Part shown: one piece after another, positions 42,686 through 53,279 of the stretch
How the letters are laid out: the number at the start of each line of letters is the position of its first letter
How positions within the stretch are numbered: position 1 is the first letter of the stretch
Origin: Symsagittifera roscoffensis
Lineage: Eukaryota > Xenacoelomorpha > Acoela > Convolutidae
Reading direction: 5' to 3'
Length of the DNA stretch: 64,000 nucleotides
Assembly: GCF_963678635.1 (NCBI RefSeq)
Contig: NC_087065.1
Coordinates: forward strand, 66,187,374-66,251,373
The notes under the pieces: model-generated
Seen by the model: the letters and a program-made list of their open reading frames with translations, nothing else
The model's database searches: none
What the model was told of the DNA's origin: nothing
Position numbers and translations under genes: made by a program

Positions 42686-43819
42686 TTCAAAAAACTATCA
42701 AAAATTGCTACCCAACAGTCACAAAGTCAGTCTTCACCGACATCATCCCAAGATAACCAAACACCACCTTCAATTACTCAAAATCCTCAAACATCTACAC
42801 GAATTTCTTTTCAAGACAATCCATACACTTTTGAAGAACGACATACTCGTTTATCAGAACCACTAGAACCAGTTCAACGACAAGCACCTTTAAGCGAACC
42901 AACATATAACCTATATCCAACACTACCACAAGAACTAAGTAGAATAAAAAATTCTAGTCAAAACCAAAATACAGTCGAAATAAATAGACAAATTATACAT
43001 CCTCGACGAAACAGAAATTTTCAAACTCCCCGAGTTCATTTTGATATTCCTCAATCCCCATCACAAAACACTCCAGAAAACCCCATTGGTATATTACCAG
43101 AAACCCCTACGCTTCTTTCACAACGCAGCACCTCAAGCCTACCATCAGATTACTTAGGTTCAACACCAACATCTGAGCAAATACGTGAAAATCCTTTCAA
43201 CCCCACAAACCAAACATCACGACTACCATATTGGACTACATATTCATTTACACAAGGTGAACCAAATTTAGTCAATGACCCCATAGATATTTCTACGGAT
43301 ACAACAACATCCTCATCACTACCAGAAACATTATCACTACCATCAACACCATCAATAAGCCAGTTTTCACCACCACCCTTTAACTTAAACTTTCCAAATA
43401 ATCTCGACGCCAGATATCGAGAACAATCATCAATAAATATTCCTTTAAGACTAGATTGGAATACATTTACAGCACCTCCACCACTATTTGGACAACATCA
43501 AGAAAGTAACCGCCTTCATAACTGGGCACTTAATAGATTACAATATCGCCAAGATATTCACAACGATATCCGTGATCACAATATTCAAATACTCCAACAA
43601 AACAGTTTACAATTAAAGTTTGAAATCACAGTTAAGTTAAATAATATTACCCAACATCCCTACCCATTAAATCCACCTAACATAACAGCTCAATCACTAC
43701 CACCACCGTTTATAACTACTGAAGTAATATACAAATACGACAGATATACCAAAAACACAATTGGCTACATTACATTTTATAATCCATACTCAGGATTATC
43801 ATACACATGTATATTCTAA
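42686..43819 (+). CDS. Long ORF without any ATG (about 377 aa), Pro/Ser/Gln-rich
   Basis: The frame is open from the TAA at 42683-42685 to the TAA at 43817-43819 and has no Met codon. It reads QQSQSQSSPTSSQDNQTPPS, then prolines, serines and glutamines, then a more ordered part (LPYWTTYSFTQGEPNLVNDP; HQESNRLHNWALNRLQYRQD; IQILQQNSLQLKFEITVKLN; TTEVIYKYDRYTKNTIGYIT). A chance 378-codon open frame is very unlikely in such AT-rich DNA. So it is probably expressed by splicing to an upstream ATG or by a non-AUG start. CAG acceptors at 42718 and 42730 are candidates. It overlaps the env start by 13 bp. Confidence 0.6.
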   Translation, partial: FKKLSKIATQQSQSQSSPTSSQDNQTPPSITQNPQTSTRISFQDNPYTFEERHTRLSEPLEPVQRQAPLSEPTYNLYPTLPQELSRIKNSSQNQNTVEINRQIIHPRRNRNFQTPRVHFDIPQSPSQNTPENPIGILPETPTLLSQRSTSSLPSDYLGSTPTSEQIRENPFNPTNQTSRLPYWTTYSFTQGEPNLVNDPIDISTDTTTSSSLPETLSLPSTPSISQFSPPPFNLNFPNNLDARYREQSSINIPLRLDWNTFTAPPPLFGQHQESNRLHNWALNRLQYRQDIHNDIRDHNIQILQQNSLQLKFEITVKLNNITQHPYPLNPPNITAQSLPPPFITTEVIYKYDRYTKNTIGYITFYNPYSGLSYTCIF

Positions 43820-46424
43820 AATTATTAATTTTTCTCCAACTCCTTTTTCTAGTAATCTCAAATCAAAACATAAACCCTTCTCCTCGTACAGGACCACAAG
43901 ATTTATTAGTAACACATTACGATTGTGAAGAAAATGAACAAAAAACACTACACAAATATGCAATAAATCAAGTATCACAATGTGAAACAGAACCACAAGC
44001 TATAGAAACCACAGATGTAATAGCAACACTCTATTCAAAAGCCCGAGCAACAACAGTTACAGGTTATAAATTCACAGCAACATTTTCCGAAAAGAAAGTA
44101 CATTGTTCACAAGTCTCGAACGGAAACAAAAACCGACTTGACCATGAATCATTCTATCAGAGTAATATAGAACGTCTTTTACACTCAATCCCGACGATTG
44201 TAAAAATGAATTACTTAGACTAAACATCACACAAAATAAAAACTCCCAACGAAAGTTAGTTAATTTTCAAGTTTTTCCAGACTATGTACATCAATCACAA
44301 CTTGAAAGACACCAAGGACATATAAAACTAGACGAAAAATACCCGTATAACGGCGCACACGGACGATTAACCTATGACCTACACGATAAACATTGGATAC
44401 CACACATTGGTATAAATGACCCATCAAACTGCAAAGCAGACACAAAAAATAAAGGATACCAAGAAATAATGTTTTTCGATTGGAAAATACAACTCGAAAA
44501 AATACAACTAACACGAGATTTATCAGATAATACAATGATCTATCAAGGAATCCGATTACCTTGTAAAAATGATCAAGGTTATTGCGACCCTACAACGAGA
44601 ACACAAGCAACAATTGTTTGGTTCCCCGAAGATACATGTACAACATTTCAAGTAGCAAAAATACACGCTCGTATGATAAAATTTCACGAAAAATATTTTA
44701 TACAATCAATTCCATATGAACAAGTCCATCCATCACGAAAACTAAGTTCTAATTTTAGAAACATAGACAATATAGAAAACAAATTGACACGTTTTCAAAT
44801 ATATCAAGAAACAGAACTTGCATGTAAATACAGGAATCCACTTCACAGAACACAATACTCTGAAATATTAGTTGAATACGAAAAAGGATTCGACATGACC
44901 ACTGGAAAAATAAAAATCGACCCATATGCCACAGGTCATCCTTTAAACGAAGGAACATCCTATATACCAGTTAATTTTGAAAAAAGCAACGGACAACCTG
45001 GTGGACATCTAAAACCCCATGACACCAGAAGCACACGCTTACAAGAATTATCACTAATGAACACTACATATTTCGGTAATATCCACTATGATATTCATTT
45101 AGATATGAAACTAGATTATACAATTAGCCGAATTTTTCAAGAAATGTCACTCTCCGAATTAGAAACACTACACCACCTATGCGAATTAGAACGAACACAA
45201 ATATTACAATCACTTGCACTAGCAGTATTAAAAATACCCTATGCAGGATACTTATTATCTGGAAATAGATCAAATTTTTTAGACTATGAAGGAAACATCT
45301 TATGGTTTTATACTTGTACTAAAAAAGTATCACCACTATACGTTTTTGAAGATAAACGATGTTATAAAAGAATCCCTATCTTTTATAAGAATAAAGTACA
45401 TTTCGTGGATACACTTTCACGAAGAACCTATTTCTGGGATACCGCAGTCCCATGTGGATCAGAAAACAGCCACAATGTAGTACAACTAAACCCTGATGAA
45501 AATAAATATTATCTTCTCACTCCATATCCCACATTAATGCAATCACTCAAAAAATTTTCACCAGAAAGCATTCGCGCTATTGCTCGAAACCCAAATATAG
45601 ACTTACAATCAATAGGAATCTATTCAAAATCAGATATTCAACATCACATTAGAACACAACAATTCCAAGAATTATTAACACAAATGGACACTATACAAAG
45701 ACAATCAATAGACCAAAATTTACGCAAACTTGCAGAAACCGCAGGATTTGCCGATATCTACACGCAAGACTATAGCGGATATTTTAAAGACATTAAAGAT
45801 TATATATATCTAAACGGTGAAAAATACCGTCCCCAAGATATATCACCAATTAACATTTTTAGCTTTGTTACACTCAAAAATGAGATCCTCGATTTTCTAG
45901 GATGGCCCTACTACATCTTAGAAAAATTGACTATTTTATACGCAATGTTTAACTTTATTGGATTTCTTTTCTCACTTTTAAAAGGAATCTACAACACATG
46001 TGCTATACACACACAAGTAAACAGACAAGCAAGTGTAGCACGCATACTATTTGCAGGATTTTTTGGAATCTTTTCTACATCTATAAACAAAATTCTTTTA
46101 GACGCACAAATAAAAGAATATAACACAAAAATAACAACACGACAAAATACATACGACGAAGAACATAACAATGTAGACATAACGCCAACGGCACCACAAT
46201 TACCACCCCTACCAAATAACCATCCACTATCCCTAGTCCCACGAAATTTTCGAAATTTAGCCATCACACATAATCCAAATTTTGGACTCACCACATCACA
46301 AAGTCCCATTCAACATATAATGACACACCAGTCACAAGATGATAATACTTATGAACAAATTATTGAACAACCCCATACCACCGCTTTTCAGTCTCAAAAT
46401 AATCATTTTTTTAGCCCACGATGA
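43807..46424 (+). pseudogene. env: Env-like glycoprotein, one frameshift
   Basis: ATG at 43807 with a signal peptide (MYILKLLIFLQLLFLVIS). The N-terminal ectodomain has conserved-looking Cys and YDCEENEQ, QVSQCETEPQAIETTDVIAT. The frame stops at 44221-44223, but coding continues without interruption in another frame from about 44180 to 46424, a break at the short T run 44175-44178. The C-terminal part has a hydrophobic segment (LTILYAMFNFIGFLFSLLKG) followed by a second one (ARILFAGFFGIFSTSIN) and a cytoplasmic tail with LPPLPNNHP. About 872 codons in total. I cannot assign it to a fusion-protein class. One homopolymer change could also be a sequencing error. Confidence 0.7.
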
Positions 46425-48226
46425 GCCGCCAACTTGGATCACTACACCGATCAAATTCCCACCCAACCAATCTTACCTCCCCAATCCCAATAATACCACT
46501 TTTTGCTTTTCCGCCACCCGATTTTCCATCTAGTAATGTAACATCAGGCATGAATTCCGACACTAATTCACACATCTCAGTTTTATATTCCATCTCACAA
46601 CTCAATAACCCGAATATTGAAACCCCCGATGAATTCGCCGACTCAGAACCATCCCCATCCAATAATTTTCATAACTCTTCTAATTTTTCTCAACCCCCTT
46701 TTCAACCCATATTATCCAATAACCCTGACCCAATCACTCCCACACCCTCTTATGCTTCCCAAGTTACCCCAACCTACTCCTCATACCATTCTGACCAATC
46801 ATCTCATTCTCCAGACACCCCCCGAATCTCCCCAGAGCTAGATAATTTTATTACCCTCCAACAACAACCCTACCACCTTAATACCCCAACCATAAACCAA
46901 ATCTCCTCCACTATAAATTCATCCAACCCCCCTACCCCTACACCCTCTTCAAATTATACTGAATCATTAGCACCATCATCCACATCAACTGAATCTTCAC
47001 TCAACACTAATAGAGCTTACCGCACTTTTAAAAGAAAGTTCCCCAACCATCCTTTCCCAGCAAAACCAGGAACAGCCCGTGAATACATCAACCACCCCAA
47101 GCATACTAACACAAAAGAATTTTTAGCCATCACCTTACCCTCATTCCCACAATACACCTTAAACACCCCCCACGACACTAACGAAACACGCAACTTTGTA
47201 GATGAATACGTTTTAATGCCCACTCTCTCTTGGACCTCATATTATCATTTCACTAACCCTCTTTGCTTACCTTTATCTAACACTCACATCGATATAGAGC
47301 GAAATACGGACATGCTATATCGACTCACTACACCACTAACCGCTAGACAATTTACTTACGTTGGATATAAAAAATCACTAAAAACACACACTGCACCTAG
47401 AGCTAACGAATATACACTCGAATACTATGATCACAACATCATCAGAGCTAACCAAGATCAATTCTTAGACGACGATCGCTTCGCTAATCCACAAATTACC
47501 GAGAAATTTTTCATCAAGACACCATATACATTCACACTAAACATCTTCGACCGAAAGTTTGATCACATTATTTCAGAAGCACTAACAGACACACAAGCAT
47601 ACGAAAGTTTCAAAGAACGCTTCCAAATATTTTCACTAACCTTTCATTTCCTTGCACCACACGAAAGAGATTTACACTGCTCACACGATATTATGTTGCG
47701 CACTAAACAAACCCACACATATAGTTATTATCGCTTCATCCAAAATCACTTTGACCTACACACACCCTCTAGACAACCACACCATCGTTTTCAATTCATT
47801 AATTCCAAATACACTTCACCATTTTTCCTAAATTTCACATATTGTATTAAAGACACTAACCTCCATGGTATTCTTCGTAATTATGACCCCATAACCCAAA
47901 TGTACATCTTCTGTCCCATCACCAAGACCTTCAACGCCGAAGAATCCCGACCCTTCCTTATCCCGCACGAGTTTGTACAACCTATAGAAATCCCAATTTT
48001 AGAATTCATCCACAACACTAAATTTAATCACAAATTATATAACTTAATCCAAAACACACCTTATGAGTTTGCAGTAGGCACTGAAGAACTAACCACTATC
48101 AAGGCACTTCAATTGCTTTGGCCACTGCTTCAGACTAAAAATATCATCCGCATCTTAGCTAAACTACTAACAACTTCAGAACTAATTCACGACATCTTCC
48201 CCCACGGTTTTTTCCCCGACGACTAA
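46421..48226 (+). CDS. Retroelement accessory protein, 601 aa, unknown
   Basis: ATG at 46421; the ATGA overlap with the env stop (46422-46424) suggests reinitiation or coupled translation. Residues 1-200 are Ser/Thr/Pro/Asn-rich and probably disordered. Residues 200-601 look folded: RAYRTFKRKFPNHPFPAKPG, FVDEYVLMPTLSWTSYYHFT, TEKFFIKTPYTFTLNIFDRK, FHFLAPHERDLHCSHDIMLR, ending RILAKLLTTSELIHDIFPHG. No signal peptide or transmembrane helix. I do not recognise the family. A decayed homologue occurs in the relic element at 160-1560, so it is a lineage gene under past selection. The frame is undamaged. Confidence 0.75.
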   Translation: MSRQLGSLHRSNSHPTNLTSPIPIIPLFAFPPPDFPSSNVTSGMNSDTNSHISVLYSISQLNNPNIETPDEFADSEPSPSNNFHNSSNFSQPPFQPILSNNPDPITPTPSYASQVTPTYSSYHSDQSSHSPDTPRISPELDNFITLQQQPYHLNTPTINQISSTINSSNPPTPTPSSNYTESLAPSSTSTESSLNTNRAYRTFKRKFPNHPFPAKPGTAREYINHPKHTNTKEFLAITLPSFPQYTLNTPHDTNETRNFVDEYVLMPTLSWTSYYHFTNPLCLPLSNTHIDIERNTDMLYRLTTPLTARQFTYVGYKKSLKTHTAPRANEYTLEYYDHNIIRANQDQFLDDDRFANPQITEKFFIKTPYTFTLNIFDRKFDHIISEALTDTQAYESFKERFQIFSLTFHFLAPHERDLHCSHDIMLRTKQTHTYSYYRFIQNHFDLHTPSRQPHHRFQFINSKYTSPFFLNFTYCIKDTNLHGILRNYDPITQMYIFCPITKTFNAEESRPFLIPHEFVQPIEIPILEFIHNTKFNHKLYNLIQNTPYEFAVGTEELTTIKALQLLWPLLQTKNIIRILAKLLTTSELIHDIFPHGFFPDD

Positions 48227-48229
48227 CAG

Positions 48230-48308
48230 GTAAGTATGAATTAAATGAATATTACTAACTAATTAAAATATTTAAAAACTCACCATACTTTATTCATGTT
48301 TTCTTTAG
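48230..48308 (+). other. Canonical intron just after the last ORF
   Basis: Donor ACAG/GTAAGT at 48229/48230, a perfect branch sequence TACTAAC at about 48254, and acceptor TTCTTTAG at 48301-48308 (or ATTTTTAG at 48316). It starts 4 nt after the stop of the accessory ORF. A genomic RNA spliced here would lose it on reverse transcription, so it must be skipped in genomic RNA or be used only in subgenomic RNA. Confidence 0.55.
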
Positions 48309-49842
48309 ATTTTTAGCCTTCATCCGACGATCACCTACAAAAACCACAAAAGACAAATAAAAATCGCAAATTTCATCAAACAGATTTCAAAAATTCTATT
48401 AATCTCTTACACTTATAAATTTATAAATTTAATACCAATGCAGTAAATTCATTTCTAAAATTTTCCCCCACAAGCAGTAAATCTAATTATGATGAAAATT
48501 TATATCTTAATATTCCCCCATGACTAGCAGTAAATTTCTAAATTCTATGTAGTAAATTAAATAAATGCAAATGCAGTACTAACCTTTTGATATTCTCATT
48601 TATTCGCACAGAAATTCTATCCACACTCGCACAGCTCGCCCACGAAGAATTGTTTAAAATAATGAATTTCAGTTTCAAGTTTTCACACTCAACAACTCTA
48701 ACATATAATAACATGTTTCAAACTTTCCTTTAACCCGGTTGGAAAGGAATCATATATTAAACAAAACTAACCAACGCAGCTTACTAAATACCACAAATCA
48801 TAGAATAACAGCATGACTTAGAAAAGGAAACCAACGGTACCCAAACCGGATTAACCCAGTTTAAAACTGGATAATTTATTCTTTTGAAGACTATTATAAA
48901 GTCTAAGAAAGAAATAATAAAACACAAAAAAGTCGAAAGACAAACCCATACCACAAACAATTTGATTTTTGAAAAAAGGACACAACCAACAAAACATAAG
49001 TAAGACCACAACAAACCCAACATAAAACGTTGTCACATAACAGGACCCCTCACAAAAACCGCATGAAATCATACTCCCACTCCTGGCCTAACCCACCAGG
49101 AAGGACGTCCTGAGCATGCTCTATAGCCGGCCTAACCCACCGCGCTACATCCACGCTTTGTGACCACACCTTTATTTTTAATAAGAGCTACTCAAGTGTG
49201 AGTAACTCTTCAAAATAACCGAACTAAAACAAAAAGCTTTTGTGAAAACAACTAACTAAAATCATTATTAAAAAATATTAAACTAATAAAAGTTTTATAA
49301 AATGTAAAATCACATGATGCAATATATAGATCAGAATACAACACCAAGGACGAACATCAAAAGACAAGACGACCCCACTACACTCGAGAGAGAATGACCA
49401 ACTACAATCGATATGCCGCTCAAAATCACAACTCAAAGGATTTAGAGTACGACTTGACCTCGCAGAAAAGGACTTCATTGAACTAGACCAATGACCACCT
49501 CGATGTTCAAGTATACGTACAGATCCGAGTAACCAGGCATCCCCTCCACGCACAATCTCCACGCCATTCCCAAACAAGATCATACACAAAAGAAGTTCTC
49601 CACGCAGAACAGAAAAACCTGACATAGCAAACCATTCTGAAATCAGATTTGAGTTTGTTGCGAAGACTTAGTCGTTGTCACTAGAAGACACAACGTCTTA
49701 TGTCTCTAACTCCAGCTTCCTGGAACTTCTTTAACAAAAAGGAAACAGAAGAAATAAGATGTTCGCCAAACACCAACTTCCATCATCCATCCTTCGAATT
49801 GCAAAAGAACTATTCTAAAAAACTCTGTAAAACCCGGATGGG
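48309..49842 (+). other. Long 3' noncoding region with tRNA-like block
   Basis: 1.5 kb with no credible gene. Minus-strand phrases GGTGGGTTAGGCC occur twice at about 49085-49145 around a GC-rich block, which reads like a decayed tRNA-type A box. The same block, in the same place relative to the LTR, is conserved in the relic (about 2280-2345). The region ends CCCGGATGGG, the likely short polypurine tract; this is also conserved before the relic LTR. Confidence 0.5.
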
Positions 49843-50250
49843 TGGAACCTGATCTAAACTATATTTTATGATTGGATAAATTAAATGTTTTACCAATGTA
49901 AAGTATTTAATATTAACCAATCACAATCCATCTAACTAACAACCCACTTATTTGTAAGTGCTGAAGTTACTTGTAATTTCAGCACCAGAGAGATTTGAAT
50001 TTAACTTAGAAATTAGTTGGACTCTCCCGAGCACTTCAGCAGCCGCAATAAACCAGTATACCCTAGATCTATTGAGCCTAGCAGAGACTAGTTAAACAAC
50101 CTGAGACTAGATAGTATAAGAGTAAGATTAGGATCGGTATTAGACTAAGAAGTTGCACGAATCTATCCGGCCGAAAATAAGATAGCGTGACGAGCAGACG
50201 GTGTACCCTATCCGAAATTACTCTATGAGTTACACTTCGGTCCTAACTCA
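49843..50250 (+). repeat. Right LTR, 408 bp
   Basis: Same length as the left LTR, and no differences found by reading both. Followed by CTTT, the target duplication (50251-50254). Confidence 0.95.
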
Positions 50251-53079
50251 CTTTGACTCTTAAAGCATAAATTGCTGCATGTTTGAGCTGGCGTTATGAT
50301 TTTATTGATGCCTGGAGGTTTTTTCACTTAATTCTACATTACGTTTTTACTGTAACTATTTTCACAAAGCTATTAGGCTTTGAGAATTTTTGTTTAAGAT
50401 AACTAATGAGCTTTTACTTGTCAACTTTCCATAAACGCATAACTCTTAACGTGTCAGTTTGTGTCCAAATTGAAATGAGGCAAATTGGCTCACCAATCGC
50501 AGGGGTACTGGATGATAATTATAACAATTGTACTCAAAATTATGTGAGGGGAAAACTTACCAATACAAAATTTTTAGTTAATTCAAAATTGTTTTTGAAA
50601 TATTTATGATTTTTTACTAATACATTTAAGTAAAATATTGATCGCAAAGCAATTTGTTTCAGTTCTCAATAGTCTGCTAGTAACTGATCTGTTTTTTTTC
50701 CAATCAGGACAAGAACTGAAGAGACTGATCACTGGCGTAGTTGAGTTTTTTTTTCGCCTCACTTTCGGTAGCCATAGAAAATTTTGCACAATTAACTGCA
50801 ATAGTTTGTTAGAGACAATGGATGTGCTTCGAATTTTAAAAAAGACGGTTTTTGAAAAGAAAAAGTTTTGTTTTGCTTAATTTATCAATTTCAGACTGAC
50901 TTACGCCCAGGAATGAATGAGAGAAAAAAACTTCCCAAATGAGTCTGCATATTTTAAGCTAGATCCGCTCATATGGAGTCAGTATTTACGCTGCTCGGCT
51001 TAGCTCTAAAAAGATAAGATATTCGGGTTGAGCTCCATAGACCGAAAATGCTAATGATACACTTCCATTAACAAAATCTAGGAAAAGATAATAGTTATAC
51101 AAATTTCATACTTTTTGCTAAAATGGTGTCATCAAGTTTTCAAAGAACGTTTTTCTTGTTTCGGCCAAAAATTTGGTGTATCATAAAAAATGTGTGTCAA
51201 AAAGTGCTAATCAAACAGTTTCCAAATATGGAATTGTATGATTAGCTTTTTTATGGCAGAAACAAAAACTTTTTGTTGTAATTTTGAAGTTGCCCAATTT
51301 TGTTGTTTTCTTTCAAACCGCAAATAAAGTTTTGTACTCAAACATGAAAAAAAAATTTTTGCACGCAAAATATAGTTTTTTGTGTCCATAACGTAATCTT
51401 GGATACACTAATGTAATATATTTTTTTCCTTTTTATGTATGGTGTGTAGCCTTGATCAAGGTCTGATAATTACAGAATCCGAAATTTATAAAATAGTTAT
51501 CGTTGAAAAATTTTTTCCAAAAATGAAAAATTGGTAATTTTGTCAGAGCATTTGTCTAAGACAGCTCTAAGAGGGTTCAGTTAGTTTTCTATGCACTGTA
51601 AATGCAAGACAATCCAACCTGTAGCGAGTCAAGCTTTGAGTAAACCAACAATTTTATCAATTGCGTTCGGTTACGAAAACAACCCAAAAAATTTCAAAAA
51701 ATCAAATTGCGAAAAAAAATTAATTTTTTTTTGTTTTGTGGAAAAACACTTGTCATACAATTCTCCTATATAACAAAAAATGCTTATCATAGAGATTTCA
51801 CTGTATGGTAAGAAGTGTTTCATTTATAGATATTGTATGTTATGAAGTTTTGTTGAACACAGGTACTGCCGCTTTGGGGGACTTTAATCAAATTTTTCAA
51901 CAATTCAGTGTTAAAACTTACACATCAAATTGCAAAAACAAATATGAATAACCGGTTGCAGAGCAGGTAGCTTGATTTTTTTTGACCATAGTCTTCAGAA
52001 AAACTCAAAAAAAAACTTTTTCATCACGAGGCCAAACTGTGCACTGGATAGTCGCACAATTTTGTGTCTTTATGGATTCCAGAGATTAATCTTTAAATAT
52101 GTTCCAAAATTTAAGTGAATTCTTTGTAAAATTACCTGTAACGTAAATTTTGTCGGCACACTTGCTTTTTTGCGGATTCCGCTACAAGCAATTAAGGTTA
52201 GTTGTTCTGAATTTTGCAACTGAAGGTAGATGCCGCAAAATGTATGTCAAATTCGTAAATGTAAGCGGATTCCGCAAAATATAAATGAGTTCCGCAGTTT
52301 TATTTTTTGCTGAATTGCATATGACAAATGAAAGCCAGAGGTGGAAGTATTATCTATAGCAACGCACAATTTGAAAGCAAGGAATTATCCATTTGTCGGC
52401 GGAATCCACAAACGGAATCTTAAAACACTGGTTAACTAAATAGGTGCGGATGTCAAACTTTTATCAATCATCTGATGGTCGGATGATTTTTTGGGATAGG
52501 ATGCAATCATCGAAAACCATTTAGGGCGTAAAAAGGTTTGAAATTGGTTTGAAATGGCAGTTCAAGTTTGAAATGGCAGTTCTGGTTTGAAATGAACGTT
52601 CAGTCACTCATCAGAAGTTGAGATGAGATGCTTCAGTTGTACAAGAAATCATCATCACTCATCAGTATTTGAGATGAGATTGTTCATTTGGATCAGAAAT
52701 TTGGTGCATTTTTTGATAGCTGAACTGTAACATCCTCTTAAAACTGGATAATTATCCCCTCCTTACTAAAATTGAAAGAAAATATAAAAGCGATAAAAAA
52801 ACAGTAGGAAACATAATATGTTAATCTCAAAAATTTTCGAACAATTTCATCAATTTGATCATAAGAAAACATATTCAGAAATTGAACCGCAGTTTGATCA
52901 AATTATGGTCAGAGAAAAAGGTGTTTTTAAACATTGTTTTTAAAAATTGTTGAGCAGATTGATCATTTTTTCGGTTCTATTCTCTTCTGCCGCTAGGCTG
53001 TTTCGTCTGTTTCTGAATCATTTCCCCGACATGACCATATTCGACAAAGCAACTCTGTTGTTTCAGGGTCTCAATGTGT
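50251..53079. other. Host flank, no gene recognised
   Basis: AT-rich. Near-palindromes GCGGATTCCGC occur at about 52174 and 52265, with related forms at about 52290 and 52400. At 52545-52600 the phrase TTGAAATGGCAGTTC is repeated two to three times. At about 52605-52700 a 65-70 bp unit with CACTCATCAG and TTGAGATGAGAT is duplicated. No coding frame above chance. Confidence 0.5.
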
Positions 53080-53279
53080 TCCTAAGCGTACTGATGGTAT
53101 TCGTATTCGAGTGTGTTTGTTGACATATTCACCAGATAAATTTTGTGTCTATCTCTCTTATTGAATTTACTTTTTATATTACACAACTGTGTACTCAAAT
53201 CGCTTGACGTGTTTGGGTACTGATGTTGAAGCGTAATTGAAAAAAAAACTTTCACAGAGTCAAGCGAAGTATATTCATC

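Larger units (their letters stand above)
30082..50250 (+). mobile_element. Very large env-bearing Ty3/gypsy retroelement (20,169 bp)
   Basis: Two 408-bp LTRs, a 4-bp target duplication, a primer site, and Gag-protease-RT-RNase H-integrase in Ty3/gypsy order, followed by an Env-like gene and further ORFs. Without the 1,319-bp internal duplication it would be about 18.85 kb, far above the 5-10 kb typical of gypsy or errantivirus elements. The sense strand is G-poor and A-rich, with C-rich late genes. The LTRs look identical, so insertion was recent, yet pol is split by the duplication and env has one frameshift. Related relic: 1-3214. Confidence 0.93.

Noticed and set aside
44260-44535. Minus-strand ORFs within env and the accessory gene
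   Set aside because: G-poor sense strands give long antisense frames rich in Val, Leu and Cys; no other evidence.
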